A DNA stretch of 64,000 nt from Azadirachta indica (taxonomy: Eukaryota; Streptophyta; Magnoliopsida; Sapindales; Meliaceae). The position numbers and the translations under genes were made by a program. The notes beneath the pieces were generated by a model. The model searched no databases. It saw nothing but the letters and a program-made list of their open reading frames with translations, and had not been told where the DNA came from. The DNA is taken from positions 4,420,350 through 4,484,349 of the forward strand of contig CM040452.1 in assembly GCA_022749755.1 (NCBI GenBank), read 5' to 3'. Every line of letters begins with the position of its first letter. Position 1 is the first letter of the stretch. Shown in pieces: positions 36,780-49,069 of the stretch.

Positions 36780-37560
36780 AATAAGTTAGTAGTATTTATA
36801 GAAAATAATAACTGGTATTTAAAGAAGGAGGGAGGGAGACTGCACCTTTTATGAAATTCAAAGTATTTTATGGACTTATTCTAAAAAAGTTCATATTAAT
36901 AAAATAACATTAATTGTTGCATTCTTACCAATAATTTATTAATGTAATCCTAAATTTTTTAGGTACCTCCTCTCTAACTACAATGCTCTATTAAAAGTTT
37001 GGACATTAAATAATTACTAATTTACTAAGTAAGTCTATGTAATATGGTAGTGGAGTAAATTTGACTTTTAACTAGATTCAATTATTTGTATCAACTTGCA
37101 CATATATTGTACATGAGATGAAATAATAAAAAGTTCAGAATTATACATCATTAATTTCTTTATTTGAATTCCTATCTTAAAACTATAGTTTTACGTCATG
37201 ATGTATAAACAAATTTAGGTCAAGTGGTATTTAAGATTAATTATCGTCAAATCTCGGGCTTCCTTGTGATTGCTTCACTTGGAGGTAGTCTCATCTGTGT
37301 TCTAAAAATAGTTGATATTAATATAATAATAATGTTGTATTCTTACTTGTAATTTTAACATAATATTAAAATATATGACTTTAAAGTCACTAAAAATTAA
37401 TCGTATTGCTTCGAATCAACATGGCAAACCAGTTAAAATGAATCAACTTATACATAAGAGAAAATATTAAGAAGTTCAGAATTTATTACTTGGATTCTTA
37501 TCTTAAACTTTCTGAACAATTGGTACATAAACTAATTTAGGTCAACTCAACAAATTTCAT
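36780..37560 (+). repeat. Local repeat D, copy 3, with a LINE scrap
   Basis: Contains GAAAATAATAACTGGTATTTAA, GCACCTTTTATGAAATTC, GAGTAAATTTGACTTTTAACTA, ATGACTTTAAAGTCACTAAAA and AATCAACTTATACATAAGAG in the shared order. At 37240-37300 it includes AAATCTCGGGCTTCCTTGTG, a piece of the LINE 3' end seen at 56515 and 58505. Confidence 0.65.
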
Positions 37561-37564
37561 TCAA

Positions 37565-37855
37565 CAATTTTAGTTAAACTGTGCCATATGTAGCTATAAA
37601 CGTTCCTCGTTCAGTTGGAACTTATATATAGGGGTAGGTGACGATGTAGATTTGTAGAACAGCTGCACTTAAATTCCAGTATGATAAGACCGTTCGATTT
37701 TCATATGAGGTAAATATGCACGACAAGCATTATGACATACTACCACACGGATACTATTGAGTTGGATTTGCAAGCCCAGCTGCTCGCACCAACGCTGATG
37801 ATTTGTGTAAGAAACCATCGGATATGCATTGGAATTAGTAAAAAATGTTGTATTT
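37565..37855 (+). pseudogene. BAHD fossil: intron fused to exon 2
   Basis: 37570-37660 matches the intron of BAHD gene 2 (53090-53200: TATATATAGG, GTGACGATGT, ATTTGTAG). It runs straight into the middle of exon 2, coding for RTAALKFQYDKTVRFSY and HYDILPHGYY, then a TGA in place of the next glycine codon. The phrase AARTNADDLCKKPS follows in the same frame. The first third of exon 2, with the catalytic HxxxD, is deleted. It is clearly non-functional. Confidence 0.85.
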
Positions 37856-38657
37856 ATATATAGTATTTCAAAATACTAAGATCCCACTTCGACTAGTTAA
37901 AGTTTTATGAAGTGTTTATATATAAAAACATTCATAAAGAGATTGAACAAGTTAATATGTAGTCAACTTACTACATATGACCCAACACAATTTTGGAAAA
38001 TTCATAGCCAGTTCCTTTCCAAGGTCTTTTAATGAAAATACCATAAAACTACATTCACATCCAATCTTCATTATCAATTTTTCCATAAATATACCGAACC
38101 GAGCAATATCTCCCAATTATACAAATAGTCCTCTAGTCACTGTACGTTGAGCTTTTGAAACTCCGCTTGATGATGTCTTTCCCTATTCAAACGATTTTTG
38201 TCGAATGTGGACTTGTGCCTAAAGGACTAAATTTAGGCTCAAACAATAATCTTGCAAATCGGGAACGAATTATTTGTTCACAGGCTATAATCTAATCCAA
38301 TATATCGTATTAAACTGTAATTATGATTAACATATACTTTTGACTGTAATTATTATTTCTCTGACTTGGAATTGGAAGTACGTAGACTAAAAAATGAATG
38401 TCGCAGCTGTAGTCTAATCTAATATTTCGTATAAATTTTAATTAATTATTACCAACATATAACTTGAAGTGCATATTTTTGAGACTCTTGGAGTCGGAAT
38501 TCCGCAGAATAATTGACAGATAAAAAACCAAACAAATTGATTAGGTTATCCCATTGGGACATGATTTTATTGAATTTAACAACGGTACTAGAGGTGAATA
38601 TTCAATGGTCAAAATAGCATGCAAATGAAGCATTGGCTGCTAATTGAATGTCAATTT
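37856..38657. other. Spacer, no gene
   Basis: No reading frame or repeat recognised. The last 100 bases should include the 3' UTR of the minus-strand SDR gene. Confidence 0.4.
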
Positions 38658-40137
<1,480 letters not shown>

Positions 40138-40305
40138 TCTCTCTTTCTCTTCTGCAGGTACTGCTTGCCGCTATTGCTTTTTGAGATTGAGTACGTAGTC
40201 TTCCATCAGAGGTCATATATAGGCAACAAGTGGGGGTAGCGAAGAAGACCAGTAAGAGCAAGTCTTTATATAAAACACGAGGCAATTAATATTACGTTCG
40301 AGTGG

Positions 40306-40600
40306 CTGGTAAGTTGGCAAATCTTGGGCTTGTTTGTGATTCCTTCACCTGGTGATCTCATCCTCCTGCTGACGTCAACAATCTCTTTTCGGATGATGCA
40401 ACACGCAAATAGTTTTCCCAATTACAGATGTTGCCGATTCTTTTGTTACATTTGGCTTTTCCTTGAAGTGTTACTCTTTTTTTTTTTTTTTTTAAAATTT
40501 CTGTTTTATGAAGGGCTGGATAAGGTTCATTGTATCGCGGACTGTTGGTTCTTTTTATTTAATAGATTGACCTCCGTTCCATAGTTTAATTTTATACATT
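40306..40600 (+). mobile_element. LINE 3' end (RNase H tail), copy 1
   Basis: The plus strand reads VAGKLANLGLVCDSFTW, matching the ADxLANLGL...FxW tail of the RNase H domain of plant L1-type LINEs, followed by a T-rich 3' segment. It matches 56505-56815 and 58430-58800. Confidence 0.5.
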
Positions 40601-41334
40601 TTTTAAATAATTTATAATTATTGGATATACATACTATCCACAGATGATATTATGTCTCACGTGACATTAATTATAATATATTTATTATGTATTAATTATA
40701 CAGATTAAATTTAATTATATAAAACCAATAGTTAACAAATGATGTAAGAAATTAGATAAAGTCAAGAGGGAATAGTTCATCTTCTATGTATTTAAATATC
40801 AAAAGATTAATAATCTTCTTAATTTTAAATAATTTTTCATAAAATTAATAGACCATTAGATCTATACAATATTTATAACGTTTAAAATTATATTTTATAT
40901 GTACATTAATTATATACGTTAAATTTAATTTTGATCACTAATGTGTAAAGTTAATAGACTAATATTATTTATTTTTTACGTAAAAGTAGGTTTTAAAAAA
41001 CATTAATTTTAACTATAATAGGAAATACACAAACGATTATAAAACATATATAATCTTGGCTGCCAAATTAACGTAAGCGGAATAGCGAGAAAGATAAAAA
41101 AACCTTGTCAAATGCTAAATCTTGTTTGCTTTTTTGATGCAGTAAATTAAATAAATATTTTAAAGGACGAGATTAGATATCGTTGTAATCCTAACGGCTT
41201 GAAACACGAATGTTAAGATAATCATTTCATGAGGGACGAAATCAAAAGAAAAAATTTTATTGAATAAAAAGATTACATAAACACTAATATAGGTTCTATA
41301 TATATATATAATAGAAAAAATTTAGAATTATAAG
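40601..41334. other. AT-rich spacer, no gene
   Basis: Nothing recognised except AT-rich phrases such as TACATTAATTATATACGTTAAATT (40910) that recur in related form near 40690-40730, perhaps a decayed MITE. Confidence 0.35.
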
Positions 41335-42210
41335 TTAATTAAAGTAGTTGATTTAATAGAATAATGTTGTTGTTTCATTCTTACTAATAATTTTAATGTA
41401 ATATTAATATATATGACTTTTAAAGTCATTAAAAATTAATTACAATTATTTGAGTGTACATGACAAACCTATTAAAATGAATCAACTTGCACATAAGGGA
41501 GAATATTAAAGAGTTGAAAATTTGTTATGTCGACTCTTATCTTGAATTCTGATCAAGTGGTGCATAAACAAATTTAGGTCAACTCAACATATTTAACTCA
41601 ACAAATTCCTAGAAAGATTCAAGGAGAAGCAAACGAATTACATAATTAATAAATTAGTACTGCAATTATTTCTAATCACGTAATAATTTTTTATACTAGG
41701 AAGGCTTCATATTTCTCATGCCATTATTTGGATCCATGTGATAAAGTGCGTTATGAAATTATGCAATTATTTACATTCATGTCACAAAGTACATTATTTA
41801 ATTTTGCCATTATTTAGCTTCATATGACAAATTGCATTATTTAATTATGTAACGTAAAAGTAAAACAGTAGAAAAAAAATTAGTATGACCAACTAAATAA
41901 TATTATTAAATAAAAATAATCCACGATATATTATAACAAAATATAATGTTGTTTTCCAAAGAACTCAAAGCTTATTTAGATAAGATATCTAATCTATTTA
42001 TTTATTCTTCTATTTTAAAATAATTTATGGTAGGTTAGAACCATTTCAACTGAAAATATTAATTAAAAATTCAACATCACATTCGTGTTATATGGACATG
42101 TTATAAAAGTGGTTCATATTAGTAGAATTAGGGGTGGGAAAAAAGAATTGAGACTGAAAAAATTTGATCGGATTAGCACAAAATCGACGATTTCCATCTA
42201 GCTCCTAATT
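41335..42210 (+). repeat. Local repeat D, copy 4, plus duplicated block
   Basis: 41335-41640 carries the D motifs (ATGACTTTTAAAGTCATT, AATCAACTTGCACATAAGGG). 41700-42210 matches 54700-55210 base for base in long stretches, including CATATTTCTCATGCCATTATTTGG and TTAATTATGTAA. The right end at 42127 begins ATTAGGGGTGGG, which resembles the MITE end at 9271, but I could not find a matching right end. Confidence 0.65.
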
Positions 42211-42704
42211 CATCTAGTATGCTCTCATTTCTTTTTCAAAAGATTGAAAATTATTCAATATGATTTTCTATACTAGTGTCATAAAATTAGACCGGATCGA
42301 AATTAAAATTATTGTACATTTATTTTATGTTGTTATCCAAAATGACTTTCGTTTTGATCCAGTAAAATGACGTTATTTTACCTCCATGAAAAAAAAAAAA
42401 AAGAAAGGTGAGAGAATGAATTCAGAGGAGAAAAAAATTCTAAGTATAAACTTAAATAATTATTAATATATAGGTAAGTCAACGTAATATTACAGTAGAG
42501 TAAATTTGACTTTTAAAAAATTATTTTTATTAATTATATATAATAAATATTAATTTATTCCCATGGAATCAGATTGAATTTGATTTTTTTTTTTTACTGG
42601 ATTGCGTTATTTCAAACTTGGTCGTACTAGATCCAATTTTAAATGGTGGACCACATATAGATTTGGTTAAAATCTCTTCAACCTGAACTGTAGGATAGGC
42701 TTAG
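42211..42704. other. AT-rich spacer, no gene
   Basis: No gene. It has a poly-A run at 42389-42401 and a T-run at 42584-42595. Confidence 0.35.
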
Positions 42705-43249
42705 CGGAATTAACACATACCTCCCTTGAGGTTTTGGAAAGTAACACTTGGAGAGAAACTATGAGAAAAGGAACACTTACCTCCCCTGATGCCATCCATC
42801 TTCATTATTTGGTCATGTGGGTGAGGGGTATTATGGTAAAACACAAGAAACATTGCCCTTTTATCTCTCAATGAACACTGCAAAGGGAAGATTGTATCTG
42901 TAGAGAGAGGATGATCTGATTTACACCTTTGAAACCCAAAAATAAAAAATGCATGAAATGCCAAATGATCTACAAAGTAGGTTGTTCAATCAATCAGATT
43001 TGTTGCTTAATAGTTGTATGGATCGATCCGTGGAGGGAAATCGATAGCATATATAGGTGGTAAGGCTTTCTGTACGTATCTATGTGGTTTAATAGATAAA
43101 TAAAAATTGAACATGTATGTGGGTTTAAACTCCATTAATTAAATTCATAAACATGTTGAGAGTGCGAAATACGAATTGGGTGCAATGAAATTAAGAAGCA
43201 GAAATCTTGATTTACATGTATATATGAATGAAAAATCCAGGATCTGCAA

Positions 43250-43300
43250 TGGATCCACTTTTGCTCTTTCGTCATGGATCCACTTTTGCTCTTTCGTCGT
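43250..43300. repeat. 24-bp direct repeat in the Pack-MULE
   Basis: ATGGATCCACTTTTGCTCTT followed by TCGTC occurs twice in immediate succession. Confidence 0.9.
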
Positions 43301-43721
43301 CTAATTATAAGTTGAAGAGCATGTCAAATTTGATTTTCTTGAAAGAAGAAAAAAGCATGAAGTAGACATGGACTTTAAAATTCAAGCATGGAGAGCCGAT
43401 CAAATGAATAATTAATTATATTAATAATTAAACAAAGTTAAAGACAATTGAACACGAAATTGTAATCCTTAAAAAGCACTCAGAATAAATTCATACGTTT
43501 ATATTTTCATATTTCAGAAAAGCTAATAGTAAATAAAACTATGAGCTGCTGCAAGTTGGCTTTCAGTAAACTTACGATATTTGTTCGAATATTAAAAATC
43601 CTGATTACCATTTTTGGCAAATGCAGCGTATTAGCTTCATAAAAATCTTGTTGTATATATATATGTATTATATATTCCAAACTCTTTCAGTTTATCTTTT
43701 ACAAAGAGAGAGGGACAAATA

Positions 43722-43971
43722 ATGGCTGATGTGTTGAATGGAGGTGGCGTTCGCTGCAACGATAAGTGCGGCTGTCCCGACGGCCTTGCTTACAAGTCGA
43801 TACCACATATGTATTTTACCCATCTTCTTTCTGCTAGAAATTTGTTTTCGAACTTTTATATATATATATATATATATATAAAAAGATGATCTTGATTTGT
43901 AATGCAAGTGCACTAGTAACTATGAGAGTGAGTATGATGACATGAAGTGCTTTTGTGGCGAACAATTGTAA
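43722..43971 (+). pseudogene. Captured metallothionein type 4 (EC protein) fragments
   Basis: The ATG at 43722 begins MADVLNGGGVRCNDKCGCPD. MAD plus CNDxCGCP is the signature N-terminus of plant type 4 metallothioneins (seed EC proteins, zinc-binding). After an intron-like stretch with a TA microsatellite (43857-43880), a second piece at 43903-43971 reads CKCTSNYESEYDDMKCFCGE. This matches the family's CRCxS and KCSCGE phrases, and it ends prematurely at TAA where the family continues with more cysteines. In the first piece the family's PCPGG segment is shortened and one expected cysteine is tyrosine. So the two cysteine clusters survive only partly, and a working metallothionein is unlikely. 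The third cysteine domain is absent. The position inside the TIRs implies capture by the element. The family call rests on short motifs. Confidence 0.55.
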
Positions 43972-44289
43972 CAATATAACTATATATACATAACAGTGTG
44001 GGCCCACATTAACCAATAATCAAACTGACATAGAAACAAAGGGAATCACACGACAATTTTTGTCATCGTTCTAAAAATACCAAATGAAGGGCAATTAAGT
44101 ATTTTTACTAAAAATGAACAGAATTGGATGGCATCGGGGAGGTAAGTGTTCCTTTCTTCATATTTTCTCTCTAAGTGTCACTTTCCAAAACTTTAAGGTA
44201 GGTATTTGTTAATTTTCCGATAGTAGGCTTACTCAAAAAAAGTTTTACCTAACATATATCCTTTTATTTATTTATTTTTTTCATTTTTA

Positions 44290-44540
44290 AAAGAACTTTT
44301 ATAATAGGTTAGTATCATTTCTAGAAAATAATAATTGGTATTAAACGAGGGAAGGGATCGCAGGAGGGCACACCTCTTATGATACTCAATGTTATGTATG
44401 TAATTTATGAACTTGTTCTAAAAGTAGTTCATCCTAATAGAATAACATTATTTGTTGCATTTTTACCGGTAATTTATTGATGTAATCCTAAATTTTTTAA
44501 GTAACCCCACTCTAACTATAATGCTCTGGTAAAAAATTGG
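44290..44540 (+). repeat. Local repeat D, copy 5 (left part)
   Basis: GAAAATAATAATTGGTATTAAACGAGG, CACACCTCTTATGATACTC, AAAGTAGTTCATCCTAATAG and TAACTATAATGCTC follow the shared order, then the match stops at about 44540. Confidence 0.65.
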
Positions 44541-46024
44541 ACACTTTTTGTATTTTTTTTGTTCTTAAGTATGAATATTCAGATGTCTAAAAATTATTTA
44601 TTTTTTAACTTATATCTTAATATTTGTTAAAAATATGTAAATATAATTAAATTAAAAATTTGACTTAATCTAAATAGGTAAACGTCTAAATAATTTAAAT
44701 ATTTTATTCGTCAATAATATTCTTAATTTATTTTTTAATATTTATATATGTCAATAAATTAATATATTAGTTTAGGATTTTTTAGGACATATATATCAAT
44801 ATATCAATCTCACAATTTTTTATTTTTAAAAAATAAACACACTTAACATTTATATTTAGACGTTTAAAGTAAAAAAACAAATATATTATTTATATTTAAA
44901 TTTCAGTTTAATTCTAATTTCAGTTATGTTCAGATTTCAGACAGAAAAAATAAACATAATTACCTAAATCATTATTAATTTACTAAGTTTTTCAATATTA
45001 ATTATTAATTAAAAAAAATCATATGCTTTTTAATTGTTAATTAAACTTACAAATTTTTATTTTGCTTAGGTTCATTCCTATTGTATTGATTTGATGAATT
45101 TTTTTTTATTTGTGTCATATTTGATTTCGCCATACACTAGATCGAATTCCAAGAAGTGGAACATATGGATTTAGTTATAATCTATTCAACCTAATTTGTT
45201 AATTAAATAGCCTTATCCAAATGTAGGGCTTGTTTATTTTTTTGATTGAAATTTAAATATAATTATTCAGATATTTAAGAGTTGTTTATTTTTTAACTTA
45301 TATTTGAATATTTATTAAAAATATCTGAACTTAATTAAGTTAAAAACTTTGACTTAAATTTGAATGAATAAATGTTTGAATAATTTAATATTTTTATTTT
45401 TCAAAAAAATTCTCATTTTATTAAATTTATTTACTAATAAAATTAATGATCTAGCTAACTAATTTTGATGTGTTTATATTCTATTGTTGGTCTTCTCTAG
45501 TCTTCTCTACTTATTTTCTCAAATCTCTTCTCAATTCTCATTTATAAGTTACTTTTTCTCTTATTTAATTGAAAAAATTTTATGTCTAATATAATATATA
45601 TTTTTTTATGTGGGGTTTTATGCATAAAAATTTTTTCTTATTATTTTTAACTTTCTCATGTTTGATAAAAATTTAATTTTTAATTTTATTGCCAATTTAT
45701 TTAATTTTTTTGATTAGATGATAAACTTGAATTATTTGTCTAATTTAGTTTTTTAAATTTGATTGATTGATTGCTTGCTTTATCTTATATTTTTTATTGA
45801 GTTATTTTTTTAAAGAAGATTTTAAGGAATTTTGTGATAATATGTGGTTTAAATAATCAATTTTAGAAATTTTTAGTGAATATTGTCAAATAAGAATGAT
45901 CGATGTAAAGAATTAAAGTTCTTTTAACAATTTTTGTTTTTAAGTATAGAGATCTCAGTTTTTGTAAAATTTTATTTATTATAAGAGTATAGGCAAAATG
46001 CATAGACTATATATTGTTTAAAAG

Positions 46025-46060
<36 letters not shown>

Positions 46061-46205
46061 TTAAACTATCAATTTTCAAATTTTTTATTTTTTTAAAAAC
46101 AAACAACTTAATACTTATTTTCAAATTTTTTAAAAAATAAATATATTATTTTTAGATTCAAATTTTAATTAAATTCATATTTCTATTATATTCATAGTTT
46201 AGGGA
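44541..46205. mobile_element. AT-rich MITE-like remnants, two related units
   Basis: 44541-44955 and 45224-46205 start alike (GTTTATTTTTT, then ATTCAGATNTTTAA..., then TTATTTTTTAACTTATAT). They end in inverse-like phrases (TTCAGATTTCAGACAGAAAA at 44932; AAACAAACAACTTAAT at 46096). The pattern resembles common plant hAT-type MITEs, but the ends and target duplications are too decayed to define. Confidence 0.35.
46028..46061. repeat. TA/CA compound microsatellite
   Basis: A TA run followed by a CA run, of the same form as at 15659-15696. Confidence 0.85.
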
Positions 46206-46338
46206 AAAAAATGCCACGATAATTTACCTAACTTATATCCATCTATTTATTTTATTTTTATTTTCTAAAAATAATTTGTAATTGGTTAGTATCATTTCTA
46301 AAAAAAATGATTGGTATTTAACGAGAGAGGGAGCGAGG

Positions 46339-46618
46339 TGTCACGGCACGAGAAATCGCATGTTGGCTGGGTGTGCTGGGGTGTGATAACTCAAGCACAT
46401 TGATGTTTCATGGTGCAAAGTCGGCTTCAGTCTCAAGGGCTATTATGTAGAGGGGATTTAGACCACCCTTGCCCGAACTGGTCGGGGACTGAAGCCGTCC
46501 TCCTGATGAGGCCAAGGTAGGCCGAAACCAGTTAAATATGCGACGGGATAACAAGGCTTACCCTCGACATGGGGGTCTACGAGGGTGCCGCACGTGCCTT
46601 TCCGCTGGGCGCGTGACA
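46339..46618 (+). repeat. 5' LTR-a, 280 bp
   Basis: Starts TGTCACGGCACG and ends GCGCGTGACA. It differs from the 3' copy at nine positions by hand alignment, all transitions, with no indels. It contains an 11-bp inverted pair, CGGCTTCAGTC (46422-46432) and GACTGAAGCCG (46487-46497), that could fold in the RNA. Confidence 0.92.
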
Positions 46619-46620
46619 GT

Positions 46621-46632
46621 TGGTATCAGAGC
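46621..46632 (+). other. Primer-binding site 1
   Basis: TGGTATCAGAGC is complementary to the 3' end of plant initiator methionine tRNA. It lies two bases after LTR-a. Confidence 0.85.
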
Positions 46633-46879
46633 AGATTTGTGTGGGTTTTGTGTGGTAAGCATCTCTGCAACTTGTTCCTCACTGATTTTGGAAGATTACA
46701 CTAGCTAGAGACCCTAGGTTGTGGAAATTTTGGCTGTTGTGTTGTGGCTGGAATTTCTGGGTTTTCATACTTGGTTTGTTGCTGTGATTGTGGAATTTTC
46801 TAGGTAGTGGTTTGCTGGTTGTTGGTGAATCATTGTAGAATTTGTGTTGTTTGTGGATAGTTGGTTGTAAACTTGAATC

Positions 46880-49069
46880 ATGGCAGCCAAGGATGTAGAA
46901 GCTAGTGGTGTTGTGGAGGTTGTGCAGGAAGAATGTGGGCATGTTCAAGGCTCAAGAAGAGGGGGAAAGGAGAGAGCTAAGTCCAAGGAGATAGTAAGCT
47001 CATTTGATGCTAGATTGGCAAGGGTTGAGCTTTCCTTGGGTGACATCCATGAGCGTTTGGATACGCTGGATGACAGAGCAAGTCAGCGAGAGGCAGAAAG
47101 TGATGTTGCTGGTGTCGAAAGCCGACTCCAACATGTTTTCGACACATTCGCAGATTCCATGAGGTTGGCCATGGATGAATTTCAGGAGAGAATCAATGTT
47201 GAATTGGGTTCTGTCAAGGCGGAATTAGCGGAGGTTAGGCAGGACCTTGCGCTTTGTAAAACCGCCATCGCTTCGGGTGTCGGTGCGAACAGCGCATCGA
47301 GAATTAAGGTTCCGGATCCGCCCAAGTTTAAAGGCAAGCGGGATGCCAAGGAAATTGACACTTTCCTATGGATGATGGAGCGTTACTTCGACGCCATTCA
47401 GATGTACGAAGATGGGCTCCGAATCAGTACCGCTACTCTCTATTTCGATGGTGATGCGGCGTTATGGTGGAGACGCCGACATACGGAGATGGAGAGGGGT
47501 TTGTGCCGGATTGACACTTGGAAGGTATTCAAGGGTGAATTGAAGAGACAATTCTATCCGGAGAATGCTGAGGAGGCTGCGATAAAGAAGCTCCGAGGGT
47601 TTAGGCAGCAGGGGTCAATTGCGGAGTATGTGCGAGAGTATAATTCGCTCATGCTCGAGATCACTGACATGCCGGAGAAAAGCCGGTTGCTGTTCTTCAT
47701 GGATGGGTTACAGCCATGGGCAGAGCAAGAGTTGAGGAGAAGGAATGTCCAACACCTTGCCTCGGCAATAGCAGCGGCAGAATCCTTGATCGAGCATCGC
47801 CGAAAGTCTCCGAAACGCGACCGGAACCGAAGCCCGCCTAAGAGTGGCCATGACAAAGGTGGGGGAGTGAAGCCTCACAAGTCGGGACCCCAATATGAGA
47901 TGGGGCGGCCACCAAAAGCTCTCGACCAACGAGATAGCAGTAAGGGGCAGTTTGACAAGCAGCGCGAGCGGAAGCAGTGGACGTGCTACTTGTGCAGCGG
48001 GGATCATCACACGAAAGAGTGCCCGCAACGGAACCGCCTCAATGCCATGCTGAGTTCGTTTAAGTCAGATGAGGATGCTCGGGTTGGAGCGATGCGCATC
48101 CTCAACACAATGAAGGCCAAAAGGGTGTGCGAGGCAGAGATGTCCGAGGCCAGTTCAGCGGAGAAGCCGAAGCCCGGAAAAACATTGATGTATGTGGATG
48201 TTGGCATCAAAGGGTCAAACTTCAAAGCATTCATTGACAGTGGCGCTAACCATTGCTTGATTGCAGAAAAATTGGCAAAGCAGTTGGGTTTAATGCTGAG
48301 TGAAGAGCCGGGGTGGATCCAAGTAGTGAATCAGCTTTGCCGGCCAATTAGTGGAGTTGCTCGGAGAGTCCCGATCAGGGTCGGAACATGGGAAGGCAGC
48401 ATCGACTTCACTGTGGTATCGATGAGCGACTTCCAGCTAGTGTTGGGCGACGATTTCATCGATAGGTTGTTGCCCTTCAGCTTTACTGAGGATGGGTGCA
48501 TTGAATTTCATGATGCCGGGAAGCGACACAAGGTGCCGATTGACAGAGTTCGAGTAAGCGGCAGTGCGTTTTCAGCTTTCCAGGTTATGCACAGAGCGGA
48601 GACTTGCTCAATGGGAAAGAAGCAAGATGGTACTCCCTCTTCTAGCACCCATGGACAGAGTTCAGATGCAGCGCGCTCAGTTTGTGCCCGTTCGCATAGA
48701 AGAAAGCGGAACGCTGCGGTGCAAGCTCAAGACCACGACAGTGAGCTTGACGAGGGCGTCAAGCACTTCGGTGGGGGAAAGTGTCACGTGCCGCCGGTTC
48801 GTAAGCGGAACCGCCGAAAGCGCAAAAGCACGAGAGCGCGCTCCTCGCAGAACAAGCGCGCCCAAGTTCCGGAGTCGCCTACCCTCTCGATGGAGAGCTT
48901 ACACTCGCGGGTGAACAGTGTGCTGGTGAATAGTACCCCCGAGCAAACATGGAATTTCAAGAGCAGTTCGGGGGAGAGCGGAGCGGAACGGGAGCGTGAC
49001 ATCCTACCATGTCAATCGAGGCTAGGCAAGCCAGTGGGCCTTGGAAGCAACCACCACAAGCATCCTTAG
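46880..49069 (+). CDS. Retrotransposon gag-protease polyprotein (no polymerase)
   Basis: The frame runs for 729 codons. Residues 30-130 are coiled-coil-like (LARVELSLGDIHERLDTL). About 155-300 is a retrotransposon gag domain of the Ty3 type (ALWWRRRH, FKGELKRQFYPENAEEAA, GSIAEYVREYNSL). A zinc knuckle, CYLCSGDHHTKEC, of the C-x2-C-x3-H-x4-C kind follows at about 370-382. An aspartic protease core follows, with FIDSGANHCLI (about 450) and a VLGDDFIDRL flap-side motif. The polypurine tract and the start of LTR-b fall inside the frame at codon 634. The last 95 residues, a basic low-complexity tail, are therefore probably read through LTR-b and are not a real domain. There is no reverse transcriptase, RNase H or integrase downstream. 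The start is the first ATG of the long frame, 260 bases after the LTR. The higher GC than in neighbouring DNA fits a relatively recent insertion. Confidence 0.85.
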   Translation: MAAKDVEASGVVEVVQEECGHVQGSRRGGKERAKSKEIVSSFDARLARVELSLGDIHERLDTLDDRASQREAESDVAGVESRLQHVFDTFADSMRLAMDEFQERINVELGSVKAELAEVRQDLALCKTAIASGVGANSASRIKVPDPPKFKGKRDAKEIDTFLWMMERYFDAIQMYEDGLRISTATLYFDGDAALWWRRRHTEMERGLCRIDTWKVFKGELKRQFYPENAEEAAIKKLRGFRQQGSIAEYVREYNSLMLEITDMPEKSRLLFFMDGLQPWAEQELRRRNVQHLASAIAAAESLIEHRRKSPKRDRNRSPPKSGHDKGGGVKPHKSGPQYEMGRPPKALDQRDSSKGQFDKQRERKQWTCYLCSGDHHTKECPQRNRLNAMLSSFKSDEDARVGAMRILNTMKAKRVCEAEMSEASSAEKPKPGKTLMYVDVGIKGSNFKAFIDSGANHCLIAEKLAKQLGLMLSEEPGWIQVVNQLCRPISGVARRVPIRVGTWEGSIDFTVVSMSDFQLVLGDDFIDRLLPFSFTEDGCIEFHDAGKRHKVPIDRVRVSGSAFSAFQVMHRAETCSMGKKQDGTPSSSTHGQSSDAARSVCARSHRRKRNAAVQAQDHDSELDEGVKHFGGGKCHVPPVRKRNRRKRKSTRARSSQNKRAQVPESPTLSMESLHSRVNSVLVNSTPEQTWNFKSSSGESGAERERDILPCQSRLGKPVGLGSNHHKHP
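48771..48781 (+). other. Polypurine tract before LTR-b
   Basis: GTGGGGGAAAG abuts TGTCACG of LTR-b, as a plus-strand priming site would. Confidence 0.7.

Larger units (their letters stand above)
42705..44223 (+). mobile_element. Pack-MULE-like element with long TIRs
   Basis: The first 95 or so bases (CGGAATTAACACATACCTCC...GGAACACTTACCTCCCC...GATGCCATCCA) are the inverse complement of the last 95 or so, with about 85% identity by eye. Flanks are TAGGCTTAG (42696-42704) and TAGGCTTAC (44224-44232), an 8-9 bp target duplication. Long TIRs plus 9-bp duplications are the hallmark of Mutator-like elements. No transposase is encoded. The interior carries pieces resembling a type 4 metallothionein gene (43722-43971), so this fits the Pack-MULE class that captures host gene fragments. 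Confidence 0.75.
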
